Below, one piece after another: positions 26,885-35,908 of a stretch of DNA of 64,000 nucleotides. The position numbers and the translations under genes are program-made. The stretch lies in contig NZ_VSRV01000001.1 of the NCBI RefSeq assembly GCF_008122525.1, forward strand, positions 2,356,001 to 2,420,000, written 5' to 3'. This DNA is from Marinomonas sp. IMCC 4694. Its GTDB lineage: Bacteria; Pseudomonadota; Gammaproteobacteria; Pseudomonadales; Marinomonadaceae. Position 1 is the first letter of the stretch. Each line of letters starts with the position of its first letter. The notes beneath the pieces are model-generated. The model saw nothing but the letters and a program-made list of their open reading frames with translations. It searched no databases and was not told where the DNA came from.

Positions 26885-29080
26885 ATGGATTTTATAAAAA
26901 ATGCCCTCATCAATGATGTTTTAAACACACATTGTTCCGACCCGTTTGGCTGCCTAGGGCTGCAAACACATCCGAACAAACGCGGTTTGTCATTGGTTGT
27001 TTGGCAACCAGAAGCCCAATCAGTGCGGGTGTTGGCGATTGATTCTGACACCCTATTGGCGACCATGAAGCCCACCTCAGACGCGGGCTTGTTTTACGCA
27101 GAATGGCCAAAGACCACAAAACGTTTTCATTACCGTCTGGAGGTTACGTATCACGACAACAGCACGCATACCTTGGTTGACCCTTACCAATTCCCCAGTA
27201 CTACTTTTGTCGACCCTGAACACCACCAAGCCAGCTTGTACAAAAGCCAAGGGGCGATCCGCGCTCGCGCTAAGATAAACAACACGCTGTCGATCCAAGG
27301 CACGCGTTTCGCGGTTTACGCCCCGGCTGCGCGGTCTGTGTCTGTGGTGGGTGATGTAAACGGCTGGGATGGTCGTCTCCACCCCATGTCCAGTAACGGC
27401 GACGGCATTTGGCGTTTATTCATTCCTGATGTGAATCACGGTGCGCGCTATAAATTCGAAATTCGTTCCAACGCGGGTGATTTGTTGCCCCATCGTAGTG
27501 ACCCTTATGCCCAGCGTATTGAGCAATTTCCCTCGTTTGCCAGCGTCACTTGCTTCGACAATAAGCATCAATGGCAGGATGACAACTGGGTCAATCGCCC
27601 AATCGAAGACCTGTACGAAAAGCCCATGAGCATTTACGAGCTGCACCTTGGCTCGTGGCGTCGTAAAGACGATAACCAACCACTGACGTACCTTGAACTG
27701 ATCGATCAACTGGTGCCTTACATTCAAGAAATGGGTTATACCCACGTCGAGCTCTTACCGATTACCGAGTACCCGTTCGATGGCTCTTGGGGCTATCAGC
27801 CAGTGGGTCTGTACGCCGTGACCTCGCGATTTGGTACGCCGGAAGAGTTTAAAGCCCTTGTTGATGCTCTACACCAAGCCAACATCAGCGTTATTATGGA
27901 TTGGGTGCCGGCACATTTTCCAGCCGACAGTCATGGATTAGGCAATTTTGATGGTTCCAAACAATACGAATACCCGGACCCAAAAAAAGGCTGGCATCCA
28001 GAATGGAACTCGCTGATTTACGACTTTGGCAAAGAGCATGTGGTCAATTATCTAATCAGTAATGCGGTATATTGGTTGGAAGAGTTCCATATTGACGGCT
28101 TGCGAGTAGATGCTGTGGCGTCCATGTTGTATTTGGATTACTCCCGTGAAGACGGTGAATGGATTCCCAACAAAGACGGCGGTAATCATAACTACGAAGC
28201 CATTGATTTTCTGCGTCGTTTAAACGAAACCGTTTACCTTAATCACCCGCGCTGCTTCACTGTTGCCGAGGAATCCACGGCGTTTCCTGGCGTGTCTAAA
28301 CCGACCTACATGAACGGTTTAGGCTTTGGCTTTAAGTGGAATATGGGCTGGATGAACGACTCGCTGGACTACATTAAAAAAGACCCTATTTACCGACAGC
28401 ATCATCAAGGCGAGCTGAGTTTCAGCATGGTGTACGCCTTTGATGAACAGTTCGTGTTACCGATTTCTCACGACGAAGTCGTGCACGGCAAAGGCTCCAT
28501 GATCACCAAAATGCCCGGCGACGCTTGGCAAAAGTTTGCGAACTTAAGGGCGTTTTCGGCCTATATGTATTTTCATCCGGGCAAAAAGCTCAACTTCATG
28601 GGCAACGAATTTGCCCAAGGCCAAGAATGGAGCCATGAACGCTCCCTCGACTGGCATTTACTCAATACCGATGTACACAAGGCACAACAAGCCTTGTCGA
28701 AAGATTTGAATCACCTGTATTCAAGCGAAGCCAGCTTGCACCATGACCACTCTCACCAAGGGTTTGAATGGATCAGTTACGACGACAGCGCCAACAGTAT
28801 TTTGGCCTTTGCCCGTAAAGCCAAAGACAGCCCAGAGCATAGCGTCGCGGTGATTAACTTTACGCCCATGGCTCATGGAGATTATCGCGTTGGCGTCCCT
28901 CAGGCAGGTCGCTATCAAGTCGTTATGAATACCGATGACGCTCAATATACCGGCAGCGGTTTTGTCACCACACAGACCTACTACACGCAGGCGGTTTCAA
29001 GCCATGGCCGTCAGCAAAGTATTGAATTGCAAGTACCGCCGTTGGCCGGTGTGTTATTGCGTTGGCTTGGTAACGACTGA
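26885..29080 (+). CDS. glgB: 1,4-alpha-glucan branching enzyme
   Basis: GH13 enzyme that creates alpha-1,6 branches in glycogen. 731 residues: an N-terminal N1-type module and CBM48 (about 115-215, FAVYAPAARSVSVVGDVNGWDGR), then the barrel. Catalytic residues lie in GLRVDAVASML (nucleophile Asp), FTVAEESTAFPG (acid Glu) and LPISHDEVVHGKGSM (transition-state Asp). The family blocks SWGYQPVGLYA and NFMGNEFAQGQEWSHERSLDW are intact. The start is 27 bp after the PhK-like gene, with GGAG upstream. Second gene of the glycogen operon. Confidence 0.97.
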   Translation: MDFIKNALINDVLNTHCSDPFGCLGLQTHPNKRGLSLVVWQPEAQSVRVLAIDSDTLLATMKPTSDAGLFYAEWPKTTKRFHYRLEVTYHDNSTHTLVDPYQFPSTTFVDPEHHQASLYKSQGAIRARAKINNTLSIQGTRFAVYAPAARSVSVVGDVNGWDGRLHPMSSNGDGIWRLFIPDVNHGARYKFEIRSNAGDLLPHRSDPYAQRIEQFPSFASVTCFDNKHQWQDDNWVNRPIEDLYEKPMSIYELHLGSWRRKDDNQPLTYLELIDQLVPYIQEMGYTHVELLPITEYPFDGSWGYQPVGLYAVTSRFGTPEEFKALVDALHQANISVIMDWVPAHFPADSHGLGNFDGSKQYEYPDPKKGWHPEWNSLIYDFGKEHVVNYLISNAVYWLEEFHIDGLRVDAVASMLYLDYSREDGEWIPNKDGGNHNYEAIDFLRRLNETVYLNHPRCFTVAEESTAFPGVSKPTYMNGLGFGFKWNMGWMNDSLDYIKKDPIYRQHHQGELSFSMVYAFDEQFVLPISHDEVVHGKGSMITKMPGDAWQKFANLRAFSAYMYFHPGKKLNFMGNEFAQGQEWSHERSLDWHLLNTDVHKAQQALSKDLNHLYSSEASLHHDHSHQGFEWISYDDSANSILAFARKAKDSPEHSVAVINFTPMAHGDYRVGVPQAGRYQVVMNTDDAQYTGSGFVTTQTYYTQAVSSHGRQQSIELQVPPLAGVLLRWLGND

Positions 29081-29148
29081 GCCGGGCTTTCACTCTCCTA
29101 CATTTTAAAATATCAATAACCGCTTAGAGAAAGAAAAAAGAGAGCAAG

Positions 29149-31179
29149 ATGACGACAACAGACCACGCAATATCAACCGGCTCACCCTTTCCTCTTGGCG
29201 CAACGGTGACGCAGAGCGGCGTCAACTTCGCTGTGGTGTCCGAAGACGCAAGCCAGTTGTATTTGTGCCTGTTTGATATGAGTGGTAATGAGCAAACCCG
29301 TTTGCCTTTTACACAAAAACACCGTGGTATATGGCACATGGAAGTGCTGGGGCTCACCGAAGGACAGCATTATGGGCTGCGCGCCGAAGGCGCTTTTGAA
29401 CCAGCGCAACAGCAGGTGTTCAATCGTCATAAACTCTTAATCGACCCTTATACGAAAGACCTCAGTGGTAAATTGGTCTGGCATCCGGATCAAGCCGCCC
29501 TCACTCAAGACAACCAGCCCAACGTCGTTGATTCAGCTGATTGCGTGCCTAAATCCATTGTACGAACGATTCAATCATCACCCGATCGCCCTAAACGTGT
29601 GCGTATTTCGCCCACCAGCCGTGCCTTGTATGAATTGCATGTTAAAGGTTTCAGCCAGAACTTGCCCATTGCCGATGCATTGAAAGGCACCTATTTGGGC
29701 GTGATCTCTGCTCCCGGTATCGCGCACTTACAAAGCCTGAACATCACCACCATTCAGCTGATGCCATGTTTTAGTTTTATGAATGAACGGCATTTACAGC
29801 CATTAAAATTGAACAATTATTGGGGCTACAACCCAGCAAGTTTCTTTGCACCTGAGCCTTCTTATGCACAACAAGATGCTGTGGTGGAGTTTCAACTTAT
29901 GATAGACGGCCTTCGCCAAGCGGGTTTCGAAGTCATTTTAGATGTGGTGTATAACCACACAGCCGAAAGCGAGCTCAACCAGTCGAGTGTGTGTTTTCGA
30001 GGGCTCGACAACGCGCGTTATTACCGCCATCAGCACGGTGACTATTTGAATTACACCGGCTGTGGCAATTGCATCGACACCTTCAGCCCGAGCAGTATTC
30101 GCCTGATTTGCGACAGCATGCGCTACTGGGTAGAGATCATGGGCGTTGACGGTTTTCGTTTTGATCTGGGCGTAGATTTAGGGCGTACCGATCATGAATT
30201 CACGCCAAATGCGCCTTTACTGCAAGCCATTCTACAAGACCCTATTTTAAGCACGACTTGTTTGGTGATGGAGCCTTGGGACATTGGTCCAAATGGCTAT
30301 CAAGTGGGGCAATTCCCTAAAGGCTTTTTAGAATGCAACGACCAATACCGCGACACGATTCGCCGTTTTTGGCGAGGTGATAAGGGCGCGGTGCCAGAAT
30401 TCGCCACACGTTTTATGGGATCTCGGGATTACTTCCATAAAGGCCAAAAAAGCGCTTTGCATTCCGTGAATTACATCACCTATCACGATGGCTACACCAT
30501 GAAAGACCTAGTGTCTTATCACCAACGTCACAACATGGCGAACATGGAAAACAACCGCGATGGCCACGGGGACAACATCAGTCAAAACTTTGGCATCGAA
30601 GGGGAAACAAGTGATCAGAATATTCAGGCACAGCGTTTAAATCAGCAGCTTTGTTTTATGGCCACGCTGTTGTTAAGCCAAGGCACGCCGCATATTCTTG
30701 GCGGGGATGAGCTGTCTCACTCACAACAAGGTAACAACAACGCCTATTGCCAAGACAACGATCTCACCTGGCTCACTTGGCAAGCAAGCCAAGCTCGCAC
30801 TGAGCTGCAACATACCATCTCGACCCTTATGTCGTTGCGCAAACGCTACCCTATTTTGGCGAACCTTCACCTTGATGATGACACCTTGTACCAGCATACC
30901 GATGCCGACCACATTGAATGGTTAAACGAACAGGGTGTCCCCATGACAGGGGCAAACTGGTCCGACAAAAATCGCCACTTTATCGCCCTAACCCTCACGT
31001 CAGCGGATCTTTTGGCACGCTTTTGGATCGTCTTTTATAACAGCGACACGCCAATTAACGCCACCCTACCAAGCGACCCAAAACACCTAAAAGCTCTCTA
31101 TCAAACACCCGGTATGGCAATAGAAAACAACCAACTCAACTGCGCCTATCGTGGTGTATTTATTGGACAGATTGGCTAA
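29149..31179 (+). CDS. glgX: Glycogen debranching enzyme GlgX
   Basis: GH13_11 isoamylase-type enzyme that removes the short branches left after phosphorylase action. 676 residues. Starts with SPFPLGATVTQSGVNFAVVSEDA (CBM48). Barrel blocks: EVILDVVYNHTAE, GVDGFRFDLGVDLGR (nucleophile Asp), LVMEPWDIGPNGYQVGQFP (acid Glu), and ITYHDGYTMKDLVSYHQRHN. The late GGDELSHSQQGNNNAYCQDN block is typical of GlgX. 68 bp after glgB and probably the last gene of the operon. Its final 20 bp overlap the end of the convergent ABC transporter gene. Confidence 0.95.
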   Translation: MTTTDHAISTGSPFPLGATVTQSGVNFAVVSEDASQLYLCLFDMSGNEQTRLPFTQKHRGIWHMEVLGLTEGQHYGLRAEGAFEPAQQQVFNRHKLLIDPYTKDLSGKLVWHPDQAALTQDNQPNVVDSADCVPKSIVRTIQSSPDRPKRVRISPTSRALYELHVKGFSQNLPIADALKGTYLGVISAPGIAHLQSLNITTIQLMPCFSFMNERHLQPLKLNNYWGYNPASFFAPEPSYAQQDAVVEFQLMIDGLRQAGFEVILDVVYNHTAESELNQSSVCFRGLDNARYYRHQHGDYLNYTGCGNCIDTFSPSSIRLICDSMRYWVEIMGVDGFRFDLGVDLGRTDHEFTPNAPLLQAILQDPILSTTCLVMEPWDIGPNGYQVGQFPKGFLECNDQYRDTIRRFWRGDKGAVPEFATRFMGSRDYFHKGQKSALHSVNYITYHDGYTMKDLVSYHQRHNMANMENNRDGHGDNISQNFGIEGETSDQNIQAQRLNQQLCFMATLLLSQGTPHILGGDELSHSQQGNNNAYCQDNDLTWLTWQASQARTELQHTISTLMSLRKRYPILANLHLDDDTLYQHTDADHIEWLNEQGVPMTGANWSDKNRHFIALTLTSADLLARFWIVFYNSDTPINATLPSDPKHLKALYQTPGMAIENNQLNCAYRGVFIGQIG

Positions 31180-32962
31180 ATTGCAAGTCTGCTAGGCGCT
31201 TGTAAAGTTCACAACACTCAAGCAGTTGAGTGTGAGTGCCTTGTGCAATGATTTCACCTTGTTCCATCACGATAATACGATCGGCATTCAGTACGGTTGC
31301 TAATCGATGAGCAATGACCAAGGTGGTTTTGCCTTTCATCAAGGGTTCAAGCGCGGCTTGCACCTTGCTTTCGCTTTGTGCGTCTAAAGCGCTGGTAGCT
31401 TCATCCAACAGTAAAATGGGGGCGTCTTTTAAGATGGCTCTCGCAATAGCAATGCGCTGGCGCTGACCGCCAGACAAGCGCACGCCGTCTTCGCCTAATC
31501 GGGTATCGTATCCCTTATCTAAACGCGAAATAAAGTCATGGGCATTGGCTTTCTCAGCCGCCTGCTGAATTGACTCATGGCTGGCATGACGATCTGCATA
31601 GCCCAAATTGTCGTACACACTTTGATCAAACAACACCGTCTCTTGTGGCACCAAGGCAAAATACTGGCGCAGGGTGTTTAAGTTGAGCGCTTGAATATTG
31701 TGCCCCGCTAAACGAATCGCACCGCTTTGCGGGTCATAAAAGCGCAACAGCAGTTCAAACAAGGTCGATTTGCCCGCACCAGATGACCCAACAAGCGCCA
31801 CCATTTCCCCTTGTTTCACTGAAAAAGACAGATTTTTTAGCGCCGGATAATCCGGCCGAGTCGGATAACAAAACGTTAGTTTGTCAAACGTAATAATGTC
31901 ACCTACAGGCACTGCTTTTGTTTCTGTTTTTGTTTCTGTTCTTGTGTCTATGTCTAAATCAAATTGCCCCACAGGACCGCTAACAATGTCACTCTTCGCA
32001 CTGAGTAATTCCATCACGCGCTCAGCGGCGCCAGCGGCACGCTGTAACTCGCCCATCACCTCAGATACTGCCCCAACAGCCCCTGCGACAATAATCGAAT
32101 AAAACAAGAAGCTGGCCAAATCCCCAGCACTGATGTCACCAGAAATCACATCTTTCCCACCAAACCACAACATCACGCCAATGCCGCTCATGGACAATAA
32201 AATCACCATTAACGTCAGCCAAGAGCGCTGTTGAATACGCTTTACGCTCACATCAAACGCACGATCGACCGCGTCAGAAAAACGCTGCACATCATGCGCT
32301 TCATGCCCAAACGCCTGCACGACTTTTATATGACGCAACGCTTGAGACAGATAACGGCCCACATTGGCGATTTCGTCTTGGCTATCGCGAGACAAGCGCC
32401 GAACTCGACGGCCAAAATACACCACAGGCACAATAACCAAGGGTACGCACGCCAATAAAATCAGCGTCAGCTTAAAATGCATAATCAGTAAAAACAGAAT
32501 GCCGCCTATTAGCATCAAGCTACTGCGTAAAGCAATCGACAAAGACGAACCAATCACACTTTGTAACAAGGTGGTGTCGGCGGTAATACGAGACTGAATT
32601 TCACTGGGGGAATTATCTTCAAAAAATGACGGTGATAAGGTCAACAGATGCGCAAAGACCGCTTGGCGAATGTCGGCCACCACACGTTCACCGATCCATG
32701 ACACAAGAAAAAATCGACAAAAGCTACCGATGCCGAGCAAGAAAACCAATCCCATAAACACCAGCAAGGCGTGATTTAACCCCTGTTCTGAGCCGGATGC
32801 CAACCCCCGATCAATCAGCAACTGCACGCCTTTACCTAAGCTAAGCATGGTGCCAGCGGTGACAACCAAAGCGATCAAGGCAAACACGATATGTCGGCGA
32901 TAAGGCCGTAAAAAAGGCAACAATATTGTGAGACTGGCTTTAGCGGTTAGCGGCGTATTCAT
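31160..32962 (-). CDS. ABC exporter, fused membrane and ATPase domains (MsbA-related)
   Basis: 600 residues from the ATG at 32962; an 18-residue upstream extension is not supported. Six-helix ABCB-type membrane domain (about 20-310) then an ATPase with Walker A GSSGAGKST, signature RLSGGQRQRI, Walker B ILLLDEAT and H-loop IAHR. It works as a homodimeric exporter, substrate unknown (lipid or drug). The linker between domains carries a short repeated TETK unit coded by two near-identical 12-bp repeats (31918-31950), a possible slippage site. It is not MsbA itself on present evidence: no lpxK neighbour. Confidence 0.85.
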   Translation of the reverse strand: MNTPLTAKASLTILLPFLRPYRRHIVFALIALVVTAGTMLSLGKGVQLLIDRGLASGSEQGLNHALLVFMGLVFLLGIGSFCRFFLVSWIGERVVADIRQAVFAHLLTLSPSFFEDNSPSEIQSRITADTTLLQSVIGSSLSIALRSSLMLIGGILFLLIMHFKLTLILLACVPLVIVPVVYFGRRVRRLSRDSQDEIANVGRYLSQALRHIKVVQAFGHEAHDVQRFSDAVDRAFDVSVKRIQQRSWLTLMVILLSMSGIGVMLWFGGKDVISGDISAGDLASFLFYSIIVAGAVGAVSEVMGELQRAAGAAERVMELLSAKSDIVSGPVGQFDLDIDTRTETKTETKAVPVGDIITFDKLTFCYPTRPDYPALKNLSFSVKQGEMVALVGSSGAGKSTLFELLLRFYDPQSGAIRLAGHNIQALNLNTLRQYFALVPQETVLFDQSVYDNLGYADRHASHESIQQAAEKANAHDFISRLDKGYDTRLGEDGVRLSGGQRQRIAIARAILKDAPILLLDEATSALDAQSESKVQAALEPLMKGKTTLVIAHRLATVLNADRIIVMEQGEIIAQGTHTQLLECCELYKRLADLQFSQSVQ

Positions 32963-33061
32963 AATCAGAGTTACCCAAAAAATTTTAGATAACGTTACTA
33001 TACGCCACTCAGCCAAATACCATTAAGGAAAAGCAAAGAAACTCAGTTCGAACGAAATGAG

Positions 33062-34627
33062 CTATCGCGCGGTCGATTTAAAGCCCATTCGAAAGCCACC
33101 CCAATGCTGACCATTAACATAAATCGGTACTGACAAATCATGCAAAATCTCACCAGTATCGCGCTTATAAGTTTGCAGTAAAAACGTGTCAGTATGAGCA
33201 CCACAACGACGGCCTGTTGGATCGTTAAAAATACGTTTACTGCGATTGTTTACCAAATCTTTTTCGTAATGCCCCGTCAATGGCTGACTGAATTTTTTAT
33301 TGTGAGTCGGAAAGTAGCCGTTTACATCCACCGCTCCGGCAAACATCACCTGACTGTGCCTGTCTAATACGGCTTCTTGAACACTTGGGAAAGCGTTGTC
33401 ACTGAACGTGTCATACGCCGTACTGAATTTTTGCGGATTGGTGTTGTTAATAGGGCGATAGTCTTTTGAAAATACCGCCTGTTTAGTTAACTCGCCTTTT
33501 TCAATCGCTGCATCAAACAACTGACCTATCTCACTGGCGGCTTGCTTAGCGACACCAAGCAACTCAGAGAAAAACAAGGTGTCGTTTACTTTATCCAACT
33601 CCCTAAACACCACTTCAGCCCCATTACTTAAGCCTGATGCTTCGTTTGATAATTCATCACTGCGCTTGGAGATGTCTTGTAAAGAATGTCGAATACGTAA
33701 AATAGAGCCATTAATTTGCGTACTTGCAGTGCCTAACTCTTCCGCTGCGCCTTCCACTTCAGACAAGACCGTAGAGGCATTTTGTACCTCTTGCGTGAGA
33801 GAAACGAAGCGTTTCGTTTCTCCTAATAATGTGGTGGATAAGCTCTCGGTTAGCCCTTTTAACGACGCCATTTCGGTGTTGGTCAGTTGGCTATTGCGAC
33901 GCACATCGGCCAATAAAGATGAGATTTGCTCCGAAGCTTGTGCGCTTTTACCGGCCAAAGAACGTACTTCGTCAGCCACCACGGCAAAACCACGACCTTG
34001 CTCCCCCGCACGGGCCGCTTCGATCGCCGCATTTAACGCTAATAAATTGGTCTGTTCAGATACGGCTTTAATGACGGCCGTAATGCTGTCAATGTCGTCG
34101 GCACTTTTGGTTAACAAAGCAAGCTGCTCACTGGCGGTTTGCACTTTTTGCGTTAGCTGATTAATTTGATCGGCACTTTGAGTCAACGCGGTTTGCGCGG
34201 TTAAACTTGATTCCGCGGTTTCACTCATAGTGTGTGACAGCTGAACCACATTGTTTGACAACATTAGCCCTGTATTAGACAAAATCTCTACTGCTTGGGT
34301 AATTTGCTCGCTATCGTCTCGCGTTAAGTGAATATCTTTACTCAACGAGTCGACAAAATACGATACCTCAGCCGCTCCCATTGCCATTTTAGACGTAGCT
34401 TGCGTGACGGTTTTACTGACTTCTGAAAAAACGAGATTGGCATTATCGTTTGCGCTATCCGGTTCTGCTTGACCTGAAAACGCTCGATTCAAAAACACCG
34501 GCACCGCCGCTAACACACAAAAAACGACACCAACAATAGAATAAACAGAGGAAAGATCGCCTTGAAAAAAGCCAAAACCGAAGAGTATCAAAAGCCCTAA
34601 AAGACCGCTAAACTGCAAAAAAACCAT
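33062..34627 (-). CDS. Methyl-accepting chemotaxis protein with C-terminal sensor-like region
   Basis: 521 residues. Two short hydrophobic spans at the N-terminus (about 2-22 and 27-48) with only a few residues between them, so there is no periplasmic ligand domain. The signalling hairpin follows, with the conserved tip SEQTNLLALNAAIEAARAGEQG and FAVVADEVRSLAGKSAQASEQIS. After the coiled coil, residues about 380-521 form a separate globular region ending ...YKRDTGEILHDLSVPIYVNGQHWGGFRMG, which I know from other receptors as a C-terminal Cache/PAS-like module of uncertain ligand. Sensing is therefore probably cytoplasmic. Single gene; no che genes nearby. Confidence 0.9.
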   Translation of the reverse strand: MVFLQFSGLLGLLILFGFGFFQGDLSSVYSIVGVVFCVLAAVPVFLNRAFSGQAEPDSANDNANLVFSEVSKTVTQATSKMAMGAAEVSYFVDSLSKDIHLTRDDSEQITQAVEILSNTGLMLSNNVVQLSHTMSETAESSLTAQTALTQSADQINQLTQKVQTASEQLALLTKSADDIDSITAVIKAVSEQTNLLALNAAIEAARAGEQGRGFAVVADEVRSLAGKSAQASEQISSLLADVRRNSQLTNTEMASLKGLTESLSTTLLGETKRFVSLTQEVQNASTVLSEVEGAAEELGTASTQINGSILRIRHSLQDISKRSDELSNEASGLSNGAEVVFRELDKVNDTLFFSELLGVAKQAASEIGQLFDAAIEKGELTKQAVFSKDYRPINNTNPQKFSTAYDTFSDNAFPSVQEAVLDRHSQVMFAGAVDVNGYFPTHNKKFSQPLTGHYEKDLVNNRSKRIFNDPTGRRCGAHTDTFLLQTYKRDTGEILHDLSVPIYVNGQHWGGFRMGFKSTAR

Positions 34628-34704
34628 CGACTTACCCTTCTGTTAATTATTATTTTCCACAGTGTTTAACTAAGCTCATGGTAGGTCAACACAAAACCCA
34701 TAGC

Positions 34705-34773
34705 CTACGACTAAAGTCGTAGCGAGGTCGTGCTGAGCGATAAGATGAAAACAGTGGTGCTAAAGTCTTAGCG
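34705..34773. promoter_or_regulatory. Palindrome and second related box between the chemoreceptor gene and srkA
   Basis: A perfect 18-bp palindrome with 8-bp arms CTACGACT/AGTCGTAG and an AA centre (34705-34722). A second copy of its right part, CTAAAGTCTTAGCG (34760-34773), matches the first copy at 34711-34724 in 13 of 14 positions, 49 bp away. The core GACTAAAGTC also lies upstream of the symporter operon at 52163. The two boxes sit 78-146 bp before the chemoreceptor start and 45-114 bp before srkA, so which gene they serve is open. Confidence 0.5.
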
Positions 34774-34818
34774 GATTGGTTACCATAGCCACTCAAGCCA
34801 CAAAACAGAAGTAACGCA

Positions 34819-35811
34819 ATGACCCACCACCCTTACAGCGCGTTAACACCCGACCGTATTCTCGATGCAATTGAAGCCTTGGGCTTTCACTGCGACGGCC
34901 GATTAACGGCATTAAATTCGTATGAGAACAGAGTGTTGCAGGTCGGCATTGAAGAGGCGGCCCCGCTTATTGCCAAGTTCTATCGCCCTAACCGCTGGTC
35001 ACCTGAACAAATCCGAGAAGAACACGATTTTTGTGCTGAATTGGCCGCGGCAGAGTTCCCTCTTGTGGCGCCGATGACACTGCCTAACGGCAGTAGCCTG
35101 TATCAGGATGGCGAATTTACTTTGGCGATGTTTCCCCGCTTTGGTGGGCACGCTCCCGAGCTGGATAACTTAGACACCATAGAATTACTGGGGCGAACAC
35201 TGGGCCGTTTGCATGTGACCAGTCAGCAAAAGGAGTTTCAGTTTCGCCCCCACATCGATATCCAAAGTTACGGCACCGACAGCCGCATCTTTTTATTAGA
35301 AAATGATTTTCTTCCCAGCAGCCTTAAAGAGGCCTATTCAACACTGACTCGTGACATTCTTAGCCTCGTCGAGCAACGCTTTGCGACTTGCAACTATACG
35401 CCCATCCGTCTTCATGGCGACTGCCACCCTGGTAATATTCTGTGGCGCGATGACAAGGCTGTGTTTGTGGATTTTGATGATTGTCGAATGGGACCCGCGA
35501 TTCAGGATTTATGGATGTTAATGAGTGGCGACCGACAAGATCAAACCCTGCAATTAGAAGCTTTGTTGGAAGGCTATGAAATGTTCTGTGATTTTGATGA
35601 CTCTCAGTTGGTGTTAATCGAACCACTCAGAACCCTGAGGATGATGCATTACGCAGCGTGGGTCGCCAGACGTTGGAAAGATCCGGCGTTTCCAAAAGCC
35701 TTCTCTTGGTTTAATACCGAGCGCTATTGGGCGGAGCACATTCTCGATCTACGTGAACAATTTTCTATGTTGCAAGAAGCCCCGCTTACACGAATCAGTG
35801 GTAATTTTTAA
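34819..35811 (+). CDS. srkA: Stress-response kinase A (YihE/RdoA)
   Basis: 330-residue Ser/Thr kinase of the aminoglycoside-phosphotransferase fold; in E. coli it protects against Cpx-linked envelope stress and death. The catalytic HGDCHPGNILWRDD (Brenner motif) and the metal-binding VFVDFDDCRMGPAIQDLWML are intact, as is the N-terminal SYENRVLQVG block. In E. coli it is next to dsbA; here it is between a chemoreceptor gene and recQ, so the genomic context differs. Confidence 0.93.
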   Translation: MTHHPYSALTPDRILDAIEALGFHCDGRLTALNSYENRVLQVGIEEAAPLIAKFYRPNRWSPEQIREEHDFCAELAAAEFPLVAPMTLPNGSSLYQDGEFTLAMFPRFGGHAPELDNLDTIELLGRTLGRLHVTSQQKEFQFRPHIDIQSYGTDSRIFLLENDFLPSSLKEAYSTLTRDILSLVEQRFATCNYTPIRLHGDCHPGNILWRDDKAVFVDFDDCRMGPAIQDLWMLMSGDRQDQTLQLEALLEGYEMFCDFDDSQLVLIEPLRTLRMMHYAAWVARRWKDPAFPKAFSWFNTERYWAEHILDLREQFSMLQEAPLTRISGNF

Positions 35812-35908
35812 CGCAAAAAACCTCGTTGTAGGCTAGATTAAGCATGTTGTTAATGAATCAATTCCGCACACAAACCGATAAACACTCACCAAGGAAGGCA
35901 CCTATCCA

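Noticed and set aside
27077..27382. Minus-strand frames inside glgB and other large genes
   Set aside because: They mirror the codon pattern of the sense gene and carry no start signals or motifs.
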